In this document: positions 15,505 to 30,810 of the stretch, piece by piece | Layout of the letters: every line of letters starts with the position of its first letter | Numbering within the stretch: position 1 is the stretch's first letter | Source: Marinobacter daqiaonensis | GTDB taxonomy: Bacteria > Pseudomonadota > Gammaproteobacteria > Pseudomonadales > Oleiphilaceae | Direction of reading: 5' to 3' | Length of the DNA stretch: 64,000 nt | NCBI RefSeq assembly: GCF_900115285.1 | Contig: NZ_FOYW01000001.1 | Coordinates: 1 to 64,000, forward strand | Program-made: the position numbers and the translations under genes | The notes under the pieces: model-generated | The model's database searches: none | Told to the model about the DNA's origin: nothing | What the model saw: the letters and a program-made list of their open reading frames with translations, nothing else

Positions 15505-16537
15505 CGCCCGTCCCCCGGCTACCCTGCTGCTGGTGGGAGTGCTGGCGGGCTGCAATCCTTTCAGTGCGCCCCAGAGCCTTATGGATGAGTACGTGGAACG
15601 CACTGCCCGCGTACTTGACCAGCCCTATCGACTCTCTGCGATTCCACCCGCTGACTCCCTGCCCAGGCGCCGTGACCGGATACTGCAAATGCCCGAGGTT
15701 GAGCTGGGCATGCTTGATTTCCTGTCGCTGTTTGGCTGCGACCTGCAAGCCGTGGCGGGAGAACGGGCTTCCATTCTGGGTCGGGTGATGCAGCCCGCGA
15801 ACCGGCTTCGTTACGAGGTTCGCTTCATAGAGGCGGCAGAGCAGTGCCTGCCAAAAATCGACGATGAGGGACTGAAGGAGGAGGTAGCGCAGGCCATCCG
15901 CAGCAAGCGTGAGAATCTTCCCATCGCCATCTGGAACGCGACCTGGGGCGTGGAAGAAATGGAAAAGCTGTTCACTCTCGCTGAAGGACCCTATCCGGTG
16001 GAAGCGGCCCCCGTGGCCAATCTTGCCGCCGACCTGCGCAGCCTGAACCACATGCTCGAACCACTGTTTGCCGGTAATACCGGGGTCAGTCTGGAAGGAC
16101 TTGGCGCGATTCATCAGCAATGGCAGGCTCACGATACTGCCGGTCAGTTGATCCTCTCGGCCCGTATGCTGGTCACCCGCCTGGACGACGCCAGTGATGT
16201 GCTGGCGTCAAAGCTGGAGGACCGGCCTCTGTGTCTGGGGGGCAAGCCCAACAGTCAGTCGGACATTGTCCAGGGCATGTTCTTCCGTGTCTTCATCGAA
16301 CGGGTTCAGCCCTACCTCGCCACAATCCGGCGAGGCCGGAATCAGATCATCCAGCCCCTGACGACCCTGGCTGAGCGTCAGGAAACCGTTATGCCCCAGA
16401 GTTTCCGGAGCTGGTACCAGACCTATCTGAGGCTGGGCGGCGACAGCCTCTGGGCGCAGCTGGATCGCAGCCAGCAGCGCCATATCGAATTGTGGCAGCG
16501 GCAGTTGGAGCAGTGTGGCCTGCGCCCCGGAACCTGA
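15482..16537 (+). CDS. DUF3080 family lipoprotein
   Basis: 351 aa from the ATG at 15482, chosen because a GTGAGG site precedes it and it gives a proper signal peptide (LLLVGVLAGC, lipidated C24). The mature protein is mostly helical, with several conserved Trp and Cys. It matches the DUF3080 family of gammaproteobacterial lipoproteins, whose function is unknown. The gene begins inside mtnC and ends 6 bp before the convergent GspE-like gene ends, so there is no room for a separate terminator. Confidence 0.8.
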   Translation: MPSSSSVSARPPATLLLVGVLAGCNPFSAPQSLMDEYVERTARVLDQPYRLSAIPPADSLPRRRDRILQMPEVELGMLDFLSLFGCDLQAVAGERASILGRVMQPANRLRYEVRFIEAAEQCLPKIDDEGLKEEVAQAIRSKRENLPIAIWNATWGVEEMEKLFTLAEGPYPVEAAPVANLAADLRSLNHMLEPLFAGNTGVSLEGLGAIHQQWQAHDTAGQLILSARMLVTRLDDASDVLASKLEDRPLCLGGKPNSQSDIVQGMFFRVFIERVQPYLATIRRGRNQIIQPLTTLAERQETVMPQSFRSWYQTYLRLGGDSLWAQLDRSQQRHIELWQRQLEQCGLRPGT

Positions 16538-16543
16538 CCGGCT

Positions 16544-18325
16544 TCAGCGTTGGCTCTCCGGCGTCACCCGCAGTATTTCCTCAATCGTTGTCTGGCCCGC
16601 CGCCACTTTCTGGGCACCGCTCAGTCGAAGGGATTTCATGCCATCCCGATAGGCATCCAGGCGTAACTGCTCCAGTTCGCAACGGTCGTTGATCTGGCCG
16701 GCGATGGTGCGGGACATACCCAGGATCTCGTAGACTCCGGCCCGGCCCAGGTAGCCGGTGTCGCGACACTCAAGGCAGCCCACGGGCCGGAAAACCCGTT
16801 TGGGGACGGGCGCCTTCCAGGGCCTGGTAAGGGTGGTCCAGGCATCTTCCTCGACCGGGGTGGCCTCCTTGCAGTGGGGGCACAGCAGCCGGACCAGTCT
16901 CTGGGCCATCGCGCCGATAACCGTGGCGCGGATCAGATAAGGGGGGATGCCAAGTTCAAGGAGTCGGGTGAAGGCACTGGGGGCGTCGTTGGTGTGCAAC
17001 GTCGATAACACCAGGTGGCCGGTGAGGGCCGCCTGAACCGCCATTTCCGCTGTTTCCAGATCCCGGATCTCGCCGATCATGATGATGTCGGGATCCTGTC
17101 GCAGCAGGGCCCTGACGCCGGAAGCGAAGGTCAGGTCGATGTTGTGTTGCACCTGCATCTGGTTGAAGGCCGGCTCCACCATCTCGATGGGGTCTTCGAT
17201 GGTGCAGATATTCTGGTCCGGCGTAGCCAGTTGCTTGAGGGTGGAGTAGAGAGTTGTGGTCTTGCCCGACCCGGTGGGCCCGGTCACCAGCACAATGCCA
17301 TGGGGGCGGCTGGTCATATCATGCCAACGATCCCGGTCCTCGACGGAAAATCCCAGCTGCTCGAAGGTCTTGAGCAGCACTTCCGGGTCGAAGATCCGCA
17401 GCACCATTTTCTCGCCAAAGGCCGTGGGCATGGTGGCCAGGCGCAGCTCCACCTCCCGGTTGTCGGGCTTGCGGGTCTTTATGCGGCCGTCCTGGGGGCG
17501 ACGCTTCTCGGCCACGTTGAGCCGGCCCAGTATCTTGAGCCGGCTGGTGACCGCCGTACCCACCTGCTCGGGAAACTCGTAAACATTGTGCAGCACACCG
17601 TCGATACGGAACCGGACCCGGGTCGTTTCCCTCCGTGGTTCGATGTGGATATCGCTGGCCCGCTGATCAAACGCGTACTGCAGCAGCCAATCCACAATTT
17701 TGACCACATGCTGGTCATTGGCGTCATGGCTGGCGCTCTGGCCGATGTCCAGCAACTGCTCGAAGTTATTGAGGTTACCACCACCCCGGGCCTGCGCTCC
17801 GCCCGCCTTGCTCACGGAGCTTGCCAGCTGGTAGAACTCCACGGTATAGCGGCGAATGTCCTCAGGGTTGGCCACCACTCGCCGGACAGGGCGTTTGAGT
17901 ACATGACGGAGATTGGTTTCCCAGTCGCTCTTGAACGGCTCCGAACTTGCGATCACCGCTTCCTGCTCGGTGACCTCCACCGCAAGAATGTGATGGCGCT
18001 GGGCGAAGGCATAGGACATGGCCCGGGCAACGGCGGGAGCGTCGATCTTGAGGGGGTCGATGTGATAGTAGGGCTGACCGGCCCAGCGCGCCAGCCATCG
18101 GGTCAGCTTTTCGAGATCCAGGCTGCGGCTGTCCTTCAGGCTGCTGAGACCGGCGATGGCGATTACTTCCAGCGGGTGCCTTGCTCGGGCCTCAGCGCCC
18201 AGATTGGCAGTCAGCACCCGGTCCGCGTCCTCCCGGCTGATTTCGCCCTGATCGGCGAGGGCGTTGCATAGCTCCCGCAAGGTCAGGGTGTGGTCGGGCG
18301 TGGTCTTGCCGGCGACGGTTTCCAA
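16544..18325 (-). CDS. Orphan GspE/PilB-type secretion ATPase
   Basis: 593 aa. The N-terminal regulatory region covers about 15-165 and the N2 domain 200-300. The motor domain has Walker A GPTGSGKTT (349-357), Asp box IEDPIE (376-381), Walker B IIMIGEIRD (414-422) and His box TGHLVLSTLHTN. A zinc site comes from two CxxC pairs (C482/C485 and C517/C520). It is a hexameric ATPase of type IV pilus or type II secretion systems, but no pilin, platform or secretin genes are near. The start is TTG: no ATG lies near, and a strong AAGGAGG stands 9 nt upstream. It is the last gene of arsC-wrbA-DUF2069-gspE. Confidence 0.9.
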   Translation of the reverse strand: METVAGKTTPDHTLTLRELCNALADQGEISREDADRVLTANLGAEARARHPLEVIAIAGLSSLKDSRSLDLEKLTRWLARWAGQPYYHIDPLKIDAPAVARAMSYAFAQRHHILAVEVTEQEAVIASSEPFKSDWETNLRHVLKRPVRRVVANPEDIRRYTVEFYQLASSVSKAGGAQARGGGNLNNFEQLLDIGQSASHDANDQHVVKIVDWLLQYAFDQRASDIHIEPRRETTRVRFRIDGVLHNVYEFPEQVGTAVTSRLKILGRLNVAEKRRPQDGRIKTRKPDNREVELRLATMPTAFGEKMVLRIFDPEVLLKTFEQLGFSVEDRDRWHDMTSRPHGIVLVTGPTGSGKTTTLYSTLKQLATPDQNICTIEDPIEMVEPAFNQMQVQHNIDLTFASGVRALLRQDPDIIMIGEIRDLETAEMAVQAALTGHLVLSTLHTNDAPSAFTRLLELGIPPYLIRATVIGAMAQRLVRLLCPHCKEATPVEEDAWTTLTRPWKAPVPKRVFRPVGCLECRDTGYLGRAGVYEILGMSRTIAGQINDRCELEQLRLDAYRDGMKSLRLSGAQKVAAGQTTIEEILRVTPESQR

Positions 18326-18348
18326 GTCTCAGAACCTCCTTGTGTCGG

Positions 18349-18699
18349 TCATGGCCGATTCACCTTCAGGTGCACCATGGCGACGGTAAACAGCGAGCCG
18401 GTGAGCACGGCCATAAGAACGGGTATCGCATCGCCCTCGCTCAGCCATGCCGAAACCACCGCCTGGGTGAAGTAGAAAATCACCACGAAACTCATCCAGA
18501 TATAGCCCCGGTTATGGCCCCGTAGCACCACCCAGGCGAAGGGCAGCAGCGGGATCAGCTTGACCGCCAGCATCAGAGCGACGGATACGTCCTCGACCGG
18601 ATCGGGCCAGAAGGTGGAGATAACCAGCAGGGCCAGTACCAGAGTATAGAGCGCAATCGTCAGGGCGCGGGTTGTCTTTGCGGTTTCGGAATACAGCAT
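18349..18699 (-). CDS. DUF2069 membrane protein
   Basis: 116 aa with about four hydrophobic helices (roughly 12-30, 38-58, 66-84 and 89-108). It belongs to the DUF2069 family of small inner-membrane proteins of unknown function. It lies 43 bp after wrbA and 23 bp before the GspE-like gene on the same strand. The order arsC-wrbA-DUF2069 is the same as in Pseudomonas aeruginosa (recalled as PA0948-PA0950). Confidence 0.85.
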   Translation of the reverse strand: MLYSETAKTTRALTIALYTLVLALLVISTFWPDPVEDVSVALMLAVKLIPLLPFAWVVLRGHNRGYIWMSFVVIFYFTQAVVSAWLSEGDAIPVLMAVLTGSLFTVAMVHLKVNRP

Positions 18700-18742
18700 G
18701 GAATGTCCTGACAGGTGAATGGGAAATCAGTTCGGGGAGACG

Positions 18743-19399
<657 letters not shown>

Positions 19400-19771
19400 T
19401 TACAGGAGCTCCAGGACCTTTTCCGGCGGCCGGCCGATCACGACCCTGCCACCATGGACCACGATGGGGCGCTGGATCAGTCCCGGCTGCCGGCTCAGGG
19501 CCGCCAGAAGCTGCTGTTCCGAGAGGGCCTCGTTGTCCAGTCCCAGTTCCTTGTATTCGCTTTCCTTTATGCGGATGATATCCCTTACCTGACACCCCAT
19601 GGCGCTCACCAGTCCGGCGAGTTCGTCGGCTCCGGGCGGCGTTTCCAGATACCGGACGACCTCCGGCTTCACGCCCCGCTCCTCCAGCAATGCCAGAGCC
19701 TGACGGGACTTGGAGCAGTGGGGGTTGTGGTAGATGCGTGTGGTATCGGGCAGCGGATAATGATCGGCCAT
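19400..19771 (-). CDS. ArsC/YfgD-family reductase
   Basis: 123 aa thioredoxin-like protein of the glutaredoxin-dependent arsenate reductase family. The active-site Cys is C19 in NPHCSKSRQAL, and the downstream RPIVVHGG with Arg is where the family binds the oxyanion. No arsR, arsB or acr3 lies nearby, and chromosomal YfgD-type members often have no proven arsenate role, so arsenic resistance should not be assumed. It is the first gene of the arsC-wrbA-DUF2069-gspE run, divergent from the TlpA-like gene across a 93-bp gap. Confidence 0.85.
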   Translation of the reverse strand: MADHYPLPDTTRIYHNPHCSKSRQALALLEERGVKPEVVRYLETPPGADELAGLVSAMGCQVRDIIRIKESEYKELGLDNEALSEQQLLAALSRQPGLIQRPIVVHGGRVVIGRPPEKVLELL

Positions 19772-19864
19772 GATGTCGATGTCTGTCCTGGAATGAAGTT
19801 CTCGAAAAACAGTTTGCCGGCGGCGTCAGCCGCAGTAGAAGGCCCAAGTCTATCAGGAGGTCCG

Positions 19865-20356
19865 ATGCGGAAGTACCCCGTTTTTCTGGCAGTGACAATC
19901 GCGGTAACCATCGCGTTGGCGGGCTGTGATGAGCCGCCCGGGACCGGCTCGTCGGGGAACGCGGGTGACGGCAACCCTAGTTTCGCCACCGCCACCGGAG
20001 ACTCTCTGGGGTGGTCGTCTTTGCGGGGGGAGTGGGTGCTGATCAATTACTGGGCGGAGTGGTGCAAGCCCTGCCTTGAGGAAATTCCGGAACTCAACGA
20101 AGTGGATGCCGTGGACGGTATCCGGGTGCTGGCGGTGAACTTCGACGGCATCAAAGGCCAGGCACTGGTCGGCCTGGGCGAGCGCATGGGTATCGAGTTT
20201 ACCATGCTGGCGGAGGATCCGGCGCCCGAGCTCGGCTGGACGCTGCCTGGCGCTCTGCCTGCCACCTTTGTCGTGACACCGGACGGGGAACTGAAAGAGA
20301 CACTGCTGGGCCCGCAGACCAAAGACGGGTTGCTGGCTCTCACGGGGCAGGACTGA
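19865..20356 (+). CDS. TlpA-like thioredoxin lipoprotein
   Basis: 163 aa from the ATG at 19865, preceded by AGGAGG. A lipoprotein signal ends at IALAGC (C21), so the protein is tethered on the periplasmic side. The thioredoxin fold has the active-site WCKPC (C67, C70) and the cis-Pro segment ALPATFVV. TlpA/ResA-like proteins reduce disulfides in periplasmic targets, often in cytochrome c or metal-centre assembly, but no such genes are near. It precedes dnaE by 55 bp. Confidence 0.88.
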   Translation: MRKYPVFLAVTIAVTIALAGCDEPPGTGSSGNAGDGNPSFATATGDSLGWSSLRGEWVLINYWAEWCKPCLEEIPELNEVDAVDGIRVLAVNFDGIKGQALVGLGERMGIEFTMLAEDPAPELGWTLPGALPATFVVTPDGELKETLLGPQTKDGLLALTGQD

Positions 20357-20411
20357 ATGCCCCGGTTGGGGTAGAATCCGGGATTGAATGAATAGCGGGA
20401 AAGCGAGCACC

Positions 20412-23400
20412 ATGAGCCAGAATTTTGTCCACCTTCGTGTCCATTCCGAATACTCCATGGTGGATGGCCTCATTCGCGTCAAACCGCTGGTAAACCGGGT
20501 CAAGGAACTCGGCATGCCTGCGGTGGGGCTGACCGAGCAGTCCAATATGTGTTCCCTGGTCCGCTTCTACAAGGCAGCCATGGGAGCGGGAGTCAAGCCC
20601 ATTCCGGGGGTGGATCTCTGGCTCGAGAATCCGGATGAACCGGGAAATCCCTTCCGCCTGACCCTGCTGGCCCGCAGTCAGCAAGGCTACCTGAACCTGA
20701 CTGAAATTGTTTCCCTCGGTTATACGGAAGGCCAGCGTTACGGCAAGCCCATTATCGCGCGGCCCTGGCTCGAGGCCCGCCGGGAGGGCCTGATCGCCCT
20801 TTCCGGGGCCAAGATGGGGGACGTGGGGAAAGCTCTGCTGGCGGACAAGCCTGAGCTGGCCCGGGAGCGACTGGCCTATTGGATGGAGCTTTATCCGGAC
20901 AGCTACTACCTGGAGCTGCAACGCACCGGGCGGGTGAACGACGAGGAAAGCCTCCACCAGAGCGTCGCGCTGGCGGTGGAGACCGGTTGTCCGGTGGTCG
21001 CCACCAACGATGTCCATTTCCTGCATCAGGAGGACTTCGAGGCCCACGAGGCCCGAGTGTGTATCGGAGAAAGCCGGACCCTCGCTGATCCGCGTCGGGA
21101 GCGCCGCTTCAGTGACCAGCAGTACCTGCGCAGCGCCGAGGAAATGGTGGAACTGTTTTCCGATATTCCCGAGGCCATCGACAATACCATCGAGATCGCC
21201 CGCCGTTGCAGCGTCCCGGTGCGGATGGGGGAGTACTTCCTGCCCAAGTATCCCATCCCGGAAGGGATGACCATGGACGAGTATTTCCGCAAGGTCTCCG
21301 AAGAGGGGCTTGAAGAACGCCTGGCAAAAACACTCAGCAAGGACGACCCGGAGTATGACGCCAAACGGGAAGCCTATTACAAACGCCTGAACTTCGAGCT
21401 GGATATCATCATCCAGATGGGGTTCCCCGGTTACTTCCTGATCGTGATGGACTTCATCAAGTGGGCCAAGAACAATGGCGTGCCGGTGGGCCCGGGCCGG
21501 GGCTCCGGTGCCGGCTCCCTGGTGGCCTATGCCCAGCTCATCACCGACCTCGACCCCCTGCAGTACGATCTGCTGTTCGAGCGCTTCCTGAATCCGGAAC
21601 GGGTGTCGATGCCCGACTTCGACGTTGACTTCTGCATGGAGGGGCGCGACCGGGTCATTGACTACGTTGCCCAGAAATACGGCCGCGAGGCGGTGTCCCA
21701 GATCATCACCTTCGGCACCATGGCCGCCAAGGCGGTGGTGAGGGACGTTGCCCGGGTCCAGGGTAAGTCCTATGGCCTCGCTGACCGGCTTTCCAAGATG
21801 ATCCCCTTCGAGGTGGGTATGACCCTCGAAAAAGCCGTGGAGCAGGAGGAGCCGTTACGGGACTTCCTGGCGCAGGATGAGGAAGCCCAGGAAATCTGGG
21901 AGATGGCCCTCAAGCTTGAGGGTATCTGCCGTAACGCCGGCAAGCACGCCGGTGGCGTGGTGATTGCACCCACCAAGATCACCGATTTCTCGCCGCTGTA
22001 CTGCGACGACGAGGGCGGCAGCCTGGTAACCCAGTTCGACAAGGGTGATGTGGAGGACGCCGGCCTGGTGAAGTTCGACTTCCTTGGCCTGCGGACGCTC
22101 ACCATCATTGACTGGGCGCTGGACATGATCAACCCGCGGCGGGAGAAGCGGGGCGAGGCGCCCCTGGATATCAGCGAGATCCCCCTGGACGATTCGCCAT
22201 CCTTCGACATGCTGAAGAAAGCCGAGACCACGGCGGTGTTCCAGTTGGAATCCCGGGGCATGAAAGACCTGATCCGTCGCCTGCAGCCGGACTCCCTGGA
22301 GGACATGATCGCCCTGGTGGCGCTGTTCCGGCCCGGGCCGCTGCAATCCGGCATGGTGGATGACTTCATCGACCGGAAGCACGGTCGCCAGCCCATGTCC
22401 TTCCCGCATCCGGATTACCAGTACGAAGGCCTCAAGCCGGTTCTGGAGCCCACCTATGGGGTCATCCTGTATCAGGAGCAGGTCATGCAGATAGCCCAGG
22501 TCATGGCGGGCTACACCCTGGGCGGAGCCGACATGCTGCGGCGGGCCATGGGCAAGAAGAAGCCCGAGGAAATGGCAAAGCAGAAGCAGATCTTCCTCGA
22601 TGGCTGCGAGAACAATGGCATCGACAAGACCCTGGCGGAGAACATCTTCGACCTGGTGGAAAAGTTCGCTGGCTACGGCTTCAACAAGTCCCACTCTGCC
22701 GCTTACGCCCTGGTGTCCTATCAGACCCTGTGGCTGAAGGCTCATTATCCTGCCGAATTCATGGCCGCTGTACTGACCGCGGATATGCAGAACACCGACA
22801 AGGTGGTGACCCTGGTGGAGGAGTGCCGGGCCATGGGACTGGACCTGGTGCTCCCGGATGTAAGCACCTCCGAGTACACCTTTACCGTGAATGACGAAGG
22901 CCAGATCGTCTATGGCCTGGGCGCCATCAAGGGTCTCGGTGAAGGGCCCATACAGAGTATTGTCGAAGGGCGCCGGGAGGGAGGGGGCTACAAGGACTTG
23001 TTCGATTTCTGCTGCCGCGTGGAGCTGAAAAAGGTCAACAAGCGGGCTCTTGAGGCGCTGATCCGGTCCGGGGCCGTGGACAAGCTGGGGCCGGGCCGGG
23101 CCCAGATGATGGCCAGTATCGAGAAAGCGATCCAGCAGGCGGGCCAGCAGTCCCGCAATGAATCGGCGGGGATGACGGACATGTTCGGCGACATTCTGGG
23201 CGCCGATGAGGGAACCGATCCCTTCGCGGATGTGGCCCATGTGCGGGAGTGGCCCGAGAAGGAACGCCTCAAGGGCGAGAAGGACACCCTTGGCCTGTAC
23301 CTCACCGGTCATCCCTTCGATGAGTACGAGAAGGAAGTCCGGCGATTTGTACGTTCATCCATCGCCGAACTCCAGCCGTCCCGCTCACCCCAGCGAATCG

Positions 23401-23894
23401 CGGGTCTGATCGTTGCCCAGCGAACCATGAAAACCCGCACCGGTTCGACCATGTGCTTCGTCACCCTCGACGATCGCAGCGGTCGTATCGAGGCGACCCT
23501 GTTTTCCGAGGCGTTTAACGAGAATCGTGAGCTGCTCCAGTCCGATCAGGTCATAGTGCTGGAAGGGCAGGTGAGCCACGACGATTACTCCGGGCAGATG
23601 AAGATGCGGGTCAGTTCCGTGATGGATGTGGCCACCGCGCGACAGTCCTTCAGTCGCGGCCTGCAGCTCAGGCTGGAGGCAAAGCAGCTGCAGAACGGTC
23701 TGCTCGACAAGCTGGACAGTACACTTCGACCTTTTCGCAGCGAAGGCAGTCCGGTGTGGATCGATTACGTCAGCGACAATGCCAGTACCCGTATTGAGCT
23801 CGGTGAGAGCTGGCGTGTGCAGCCTGACGACAACCTGTTGCACGAGCTGAAATACCTGGTGGGGGATAGTGGCGTTGAACTGGTCTATGATTGA
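20412..23894 (+). CDS. dnaE: DNA polymerase III alpha subunit
   Basis: 1160 aa from the ATG at 20412, which gives the usual start [16 protein letters not shown]; an in-frame ATG 24 bp upstream would add a non-conserved tail. It has an N-terminal PHP domain, palm with the catalytic Asp pair in MPDFDVDF near residue 401, [10 protein letters not shown] near 365, fingers, helix-hairpin-helix near 880-930 and an OB fold near 990-1080. It is the replicative polymerase of the holoenzyme, cytoplasmic. Full family length. In Pseudomonas rnhB and lpxB lie before dnaE; here a TlpA-like gene does, which marks a synteny break. Confidence 0.98.
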   Translation: MSQNFVHLRVHSEYSMVDGLIRVKPLVNRVKELGMPAVGLTEQSNMCSLVRFYKAAMGAGVKPIPGVDLWLENPDEPGNPFRLTLLARSQQGYLNLTEIVSLGYTEGQRYGKPIIARPWLEARREGLIALSGAKMGDVGKALLADKPELARERLAYWMELYPDSYYLELQRTGRVNDEESLHQSVALAVETGCPVVATNDVHFLHQEDFEAHEARVCIGESRTLADPRRERRFSDQQYLRSAEEMVELFSDIPEAIDNTIEIARRCSVPVRMGEYFLPKYPIPEGMTMDEYFRKVSEEGLEERLAKTLSKDDPEYDAKREAYYKRLNFELDIIIQMGFPGYFLIVMDFIKWAKNNGVPVGPGRGSGAGSLVAYAQLITDLDPLQYDLLFERFLNPERVSMPDFDVDFCMEGRDRVIDYVAQKYGREAVSQIITFGTMAAKAVVRDVARVQGKSYGLADRLSKMIPFEVGMTLEKAVEQEEPLRDFLAQDEEAQEIWEMALKLEGICRNAGKHAGGVVIAPTKITDFSPLYCDDEGGSLVTQFDKGDVEDAGLVKFDFLGLRTLTIIDWALDMINPRREKRGEAPLDISEIPLDDSPSFDMLKKAETTAVFQLESRGMKDLIRRLQPDSLEDMIALVALFRPGPLQSGMVDDFIDRKHGRQPMSFPHPDYQYEGLKPVLEPTYGVILYQEQVMQIAQVMAGYTLGGADMLRRAMGKKKPEEMAKQKQIFLDGCENNGIDKTLAENIFDLVEKFAGYGFNKSHSAAYALVSYQTLWLKAHYPAEFMAAVLTADMQNTDKVVTLVEECRAMGLDLVLPDVSTSEYTFTVNDEGQIVYGLGAIKGLGEGPIQSIVEGRREGGGYKDLFDFCCRVELKKVNKRALEALIRSGAVDKLGPGRAQMMASIEKAIQQAGQQSRNESAGMTDMFGDILGADEGTDPFADVAHVREWPEKERLKGEKDTLGLYLTGHPFDEYEKEVRRFVRSSIAELQPSRSPQRIAGLIVAQRTMKTRTGSTMCFVTLDDRSGRIEATLFSEAFNENRELLQSDQVIVLEGQVSHDDYSGQMKMRVSSVMDVATARQSFSRGLQLRLEAKQLQNGLLDKLDSTLRPFRSEGSPVWIDYVSDNASTRIELGESWRVQPDDNLLHELKYLVGDSGVELVYD

Positions 23895-24084
23895 GATTTG
23901 CACGCGGGCTGTCACACTCATACCAAGGTCCGCTTTTTTTCAAGGCATTGCGTTGCTATCTTTACCCCAAGCTTAAGGGGCTTCTGGAACCGTCCGGACA
24001 GATTCCGGTGGTGAAGATCTTCAGACGCTCCCAACCCTGCGGCGCCCGAGGTGGCGCCGACAAGACTCAAGTTGACGGAACACC

Positions 24085-25038
24085 ATGAACCCAAATTATC
24101 TGGACTTCGAACAGCCTATCGCCGACCTGGAAGCCAAGATCGAAGAGCTTCGGCTGGTCGGGAACGACACGGAAATCAACATCACCGATGAGATCAACCG
24201 GCTTCGCAGCAAGAGCATCAACCTGACCGAGAGCATCTTCTCGGACCTGGCGCCCTGGGACATCGCCCGGCTGGCCCGCCATCCCCGCCGGCCCTACACT
24301 CTCGACTACGTCGAAATGATGTTCGAGGACTTCGATGAGCTCCACGGTGATCGTGCCTATGCGGATGATCTTTCCATCGTGGGGGGCACCGCACGTCTGG
24401 ACGGCCAGCCGGTGATGATCATTGGCCACCAGAAAGGACGTGAAGTCCGTGACAAGGTGCGCCGCAATTTCGGCATGCCCCGCCCGGAAGGCTATCGCAA
24501 GGCCCTGCGCCTGATGGAGATGGCCGAGCGGTTCCGGATGCCGGTGCTGACATTCATTGACACCCCCGGTGCCTATCCCGGCATCGGCGCCGAGGAGCGT
24601 GGCCAGAGTGAGGCCATCGCCCGCAACCTGGCGTTCATGTCCCGTCTGAAAACGCCGATCCTCTCCACCGTGGTGGGCGAGGGCGGTTCCGGTGGCGCGC
24701 TGGCCATAGGTGTCTGTGATCACCTGTACATGCTGCAGTACTCCACCTACGCGGTCATTTCTCCCGAAGGTTGCGCATCCATACTCTGGAAGAGTGCCGA
24801 CTATGCGGCCCAGGCGGCGGAAGCCATGGGTGTGACCGCAGAGCGCCTGAAAGAGCTGGGCGTGGCGGACACGGTCATCGGGGAGCCCCTGGGGGGTGCG
24901 CACAGAAATCCGTCCGAAATGGCCGACACCCTGAAGGAGGAATTGCTGAAGGGTCTGCACGAGATGGGGAGCCTCAGCCAGGATGAACTGGTCGCGCGCC
25001 GCTACGAGCGCCTGACCCGCTATGACACAGGGCGGTAG
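24085..25038 (+). CDS. accA: Acetyl-CoA carboxylase carboxyltransferase alpha subunit
   Basis: 317 aa, normal length. The carboxyltransferase core has [13 protein letters not shown] near residue 161-173 and EGGSGGALA near 199-207, which form the CoA and biotin sites. It pairs with AccD to make malonyl-CoA for fatty acid synthesis. The 190-bp gap after dnaE has no gene and no clear terminator. The gene's last 17 bases overlap the start of tilS. Confidence 0.98.
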   Translation: MNPNYLDFEQPIADLEAKIEELRLVGNDTEINITDEINRLRSKSINLTESIFSDLAPWDIARLARHPRRPYTLDYVEMMFEDFDELHGDRAYADDLSIVGGTARLDGQPVMIIGHQKGREVRDKVRRNFGMPRPEGYRKALRLMEMAERFRMPVLTFIDTPGAYPGIGAEERGQSEAIARNLAFMSRLKTPILSTVVGEGGSGGALAIGVCDHLYMLQYSTYAVISPEGCASILWKSADYAAQAAEAMGVTAERLKELGVADTVIGEPLGGAHRNPSEMADTLKEELLKGLHEMGSLSQDELVARRYERLTRYDTGR

Positions 25039-26341
25039 TCACCGCCTTCCCGAATTCCCCCCGGAAATGCTGGCGCCGCTGCAGGCGCTGGAGATCCGGG
25101 GCCGGGTCCGGGTCGCGCTTTCCGGTGGCCTGGACTCAACCCTTCTGCTCTACCTGGCCCGAAAGGTGTTTGCCGATCGCGTCAGTGCCATCCACGTTAA
25201 CCATCAGTTGCAGCCCGCGGCCGGTGCCTTCGAAGCCTTCTGCCGCGATACCTGCGAAAGACTCGGTATTCCCCTGGACGTGGCAACGGTGACATTGCCG
25301 GGATCCTCAGAGGGTCGGGCCGGAGGTATCGAAACCGCTGCCCGGCATGCCCGGTATCGCGCTTTCGCGGAACGGCTTGAAGCGGATGATGTGCTGTTGA
25401 TGGCCCATCATGGCGACGACCAGCTGGAAACGCTGCTGTTCCGGTTTTTGCGGGGCAGCGGCGTGAAAGGGCTTTCGGGTATTCCGTCACAGCGGTCCCT
25501 TGGACCCGCCCGTCTGGTACGTCCTCTCCTGGGATTCCCGCGGTCCCTGCTGCGCCAGCAGGCCCTCGCCGCGGGCATAAGGTGGGTGGAGGATCCCAGC
25601 AACGCCGGTGAGCTGCAGGACCGGAACTTTCTCCGTCATCAGATTCTCCCGCAACTGGTCCAGCGCTGGCCCGAACTGGGTAAACGTCTGTCCGCCACCG
25701 CGAAGGCCTGCGGCGAGGCGGCGGAACTTGCGGATGCCCTGGCCCGGGAACAGTTCTCCCGCCTGAGCGATCAGCGTGGACGGTTGCAGCTGGAGGGATT
25801 GCGTCTGCTGTCCAGGGTGGAGGTAAGGAACCTGTTGCAATGGTGGCTCGGGGGCAGGCTTGATCGCACCCTGACAGATCAGGAGCTGGATGATCTGCTC
25901 TGGTCGGCAGCGGACCGAAAGCCCGAGATCAGGGCCGGGGAGTTTGCCCTGCGCCGCTTTCAGGAGCATATTTACCGGGTCTCCCCAACTGCCCCGCCGG
26001 TGTTCTCCGGTGTGCCTCTGCTCGCCGGGCAGCCGCTGCGGACAGGCGGCTATCAGGTGTGCCTGCGGGCTTCCGGGGCCCCGCCTGTCCCGTCACCGGA
26101 GTTGCGGGTGGGTACCAGGGCGGGCGGCGAGGAAATTCGTCCGAGACCCGGCGGGCCCTCCCGGGCATTGAAGAAATGGTTGCAGGAGCAGGGTGTTCCC
26201 CCCTGGGAGAGGGCAGGCCTGCCCCTGGTGTGGCATGATGACGAGCTGGTGGCAGTGGCGGATCTCTGGTGTCATCCGGACTGGAAAAAACCGGCTGGTG
26301 CCAGTGGCTGGTGGATAGACTTGCGGCGGGAATGTGATTGA
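25022..26341 (+). CDS. tilS: tRNA(Ile)-lysidine synthase
   Basis: 439 aa. The N-terminal PP-loop ATPase has the signature SGGLDST (34-40). The TilS-specific middle and C-terminal domains follow. It changes C34 of the CAU anticodon of one isoleucine tRNA to lysidine, which is essential for decoding AUA. The ATG at 25022 lies inside the end of accA. An 87-bp gap with no clear terminator leads to pyrG. Confidence 0.95.
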   Translation: MTQGGSHRLPEFPPEMLAPLQALEIRGRVRVALSGGLDSTLLLYLARKVFADRVSAIHVNHQLQPAAGAFEAFCRDTCERLGIPLDVATVTLPGSSEGRAGGIETAARHARYRAFAERLEADDVLLMAHHGDDQLETLLFRFLRGSGVKGLSGIPSQRSLGPARLVRPLLGFPRSLLRQQALAAGIRWVEDPSNAGELQDRNFLRHQILPQLVQRWPELGKRLSATAKACGEAAELADALAREQFSRLSDQRGRLQLEGLRLLSRVEVRNLLQWWLGGRLDRTLTDQELDDLLWSAADRKPEIRAGEFALRRFQEHIYRVSPTAPPVFSGVPLLAGQPLRTGGYQVCLRASGAPPVPSPELRVGTRAGGEEIRPRPGGPSRALKKWLQEQGVPPWERAGLPLVWHDDELVAVADLWCHPDWKKPAGASGWWIDLRRECD

Positions 26342-26386
26342 GCGGTGGGGGGCTTTCTGGTAATCTGGCGCCCCATCTTGAGATGA

Positions 26387-28936
<2,550 letters not shown>

Positions 28937-29027
28937 ATGCCACAAGCACTGTCGGACCAACCGTGTGCGCCGGCGGGGCAGTCTGAAGTTCCTGGTTACA
29001 AACGTTAAGCAAACTTTCCGGAGATAG

Positions 29028-30329
<1,302 letters not shown>

Positions 30330-30375
30330 GCAATCGGGTAGTGCAGGATCGCAATGTCTGAGCTAGACTCTGGGG

Positions 30376-30422
30376 GCCGTCGGTGTCTGCAGGATAACCT
30401 TTTGCAGAGCCGGCGGTTTTTT
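30376..30422 (+). terminator. Rho-independent terminator after eno
   Basis: A stem is formed by GCCGTCGG...CTGCA and TGCAG...CCGGCGG around an 11-nt loop, with one bulge and one G-T pair. Six T follow at 30417-30422. It lies between eno and ftsB. Confidence 0.8.
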
Positions 30423-30516
30423 GGCTCCAGGAGTGGGCGGCCCGTACCCCATGGGACGGCGGCTGCTGACGGTTCAGGATGAAGGCCGTAACAGTGAAGG
30501 TTCAAGGATTCCGGTA

Positions 30517-30789
30517 ATGAAAGTGCTCTGGTCCGTCATGGTGGTGCTGATTGTCCTGCTCCAGGTCCGCCTGTGGGTTGGGGAAGGCAGCTTTGCGCAG
30601 GTCTGGAGCCTGAGCGAAACCATAGCGGAACAGCGCCGGGAAAACGCCCAGCTGGCCGCCCGCAATGACCGCCTCTACGCCGAGGTACGCAACCTCAGTG
30701 CCGGGCAGGGTGCCGTCGAGGAGAGGGCCCGTAAGAACCTGGGGCTTATCCATCGCGATGAAACCTTCTTCCTGGTTGTGGAACCCTGA
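30517..30789 (+). CDS. ftsB: Cell division protein FtsB
   Basis: 90 aa from the ATG at 30517, preceded by AAGGA; upstream in-frame codons run through the intergenic region and are not conserved. One membrane helix lies at about 3-20. A coiled coil follows at about 27-63 (ETIAEQRRENAQLAARNDRL), and the C-terminal EERARKNLGL segment contacts FtsL and FtsQ. It is part of the FtsQBL complex of the divisome. It stands after eno and before ispD, the usual gammaproteobacterial order. Confidence 0.95.
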   Translation: MKVLWSVMVVLIVLLQVRLWVGEGSFAQVWSLSETIAEQRRENAQLAARNDRLYAEVRNLSAGQGAVEERARKNLGLIHRDETFFLVVEP

Positions 30790-30810
30790 CTTTCTGGTCC
30801 TTCACGCTCT

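Noticed and set aside
17015..18271. 418-codon open frame on the plus strand
   Set aside because: It is antisense to the secretion ATPase gene, whose Walker and Asp/His boxes are conserved.
19400..19771. Arsenic resistance operon
   Set aside because: Only a YfgD-like reductase is present; there is no arsR, arsB, acr3 or arsH nearby.
21855..23312. 485-codon open frame on the minus strand
   Set aside because: It is antisense to dnaE and its product matches no family I know.
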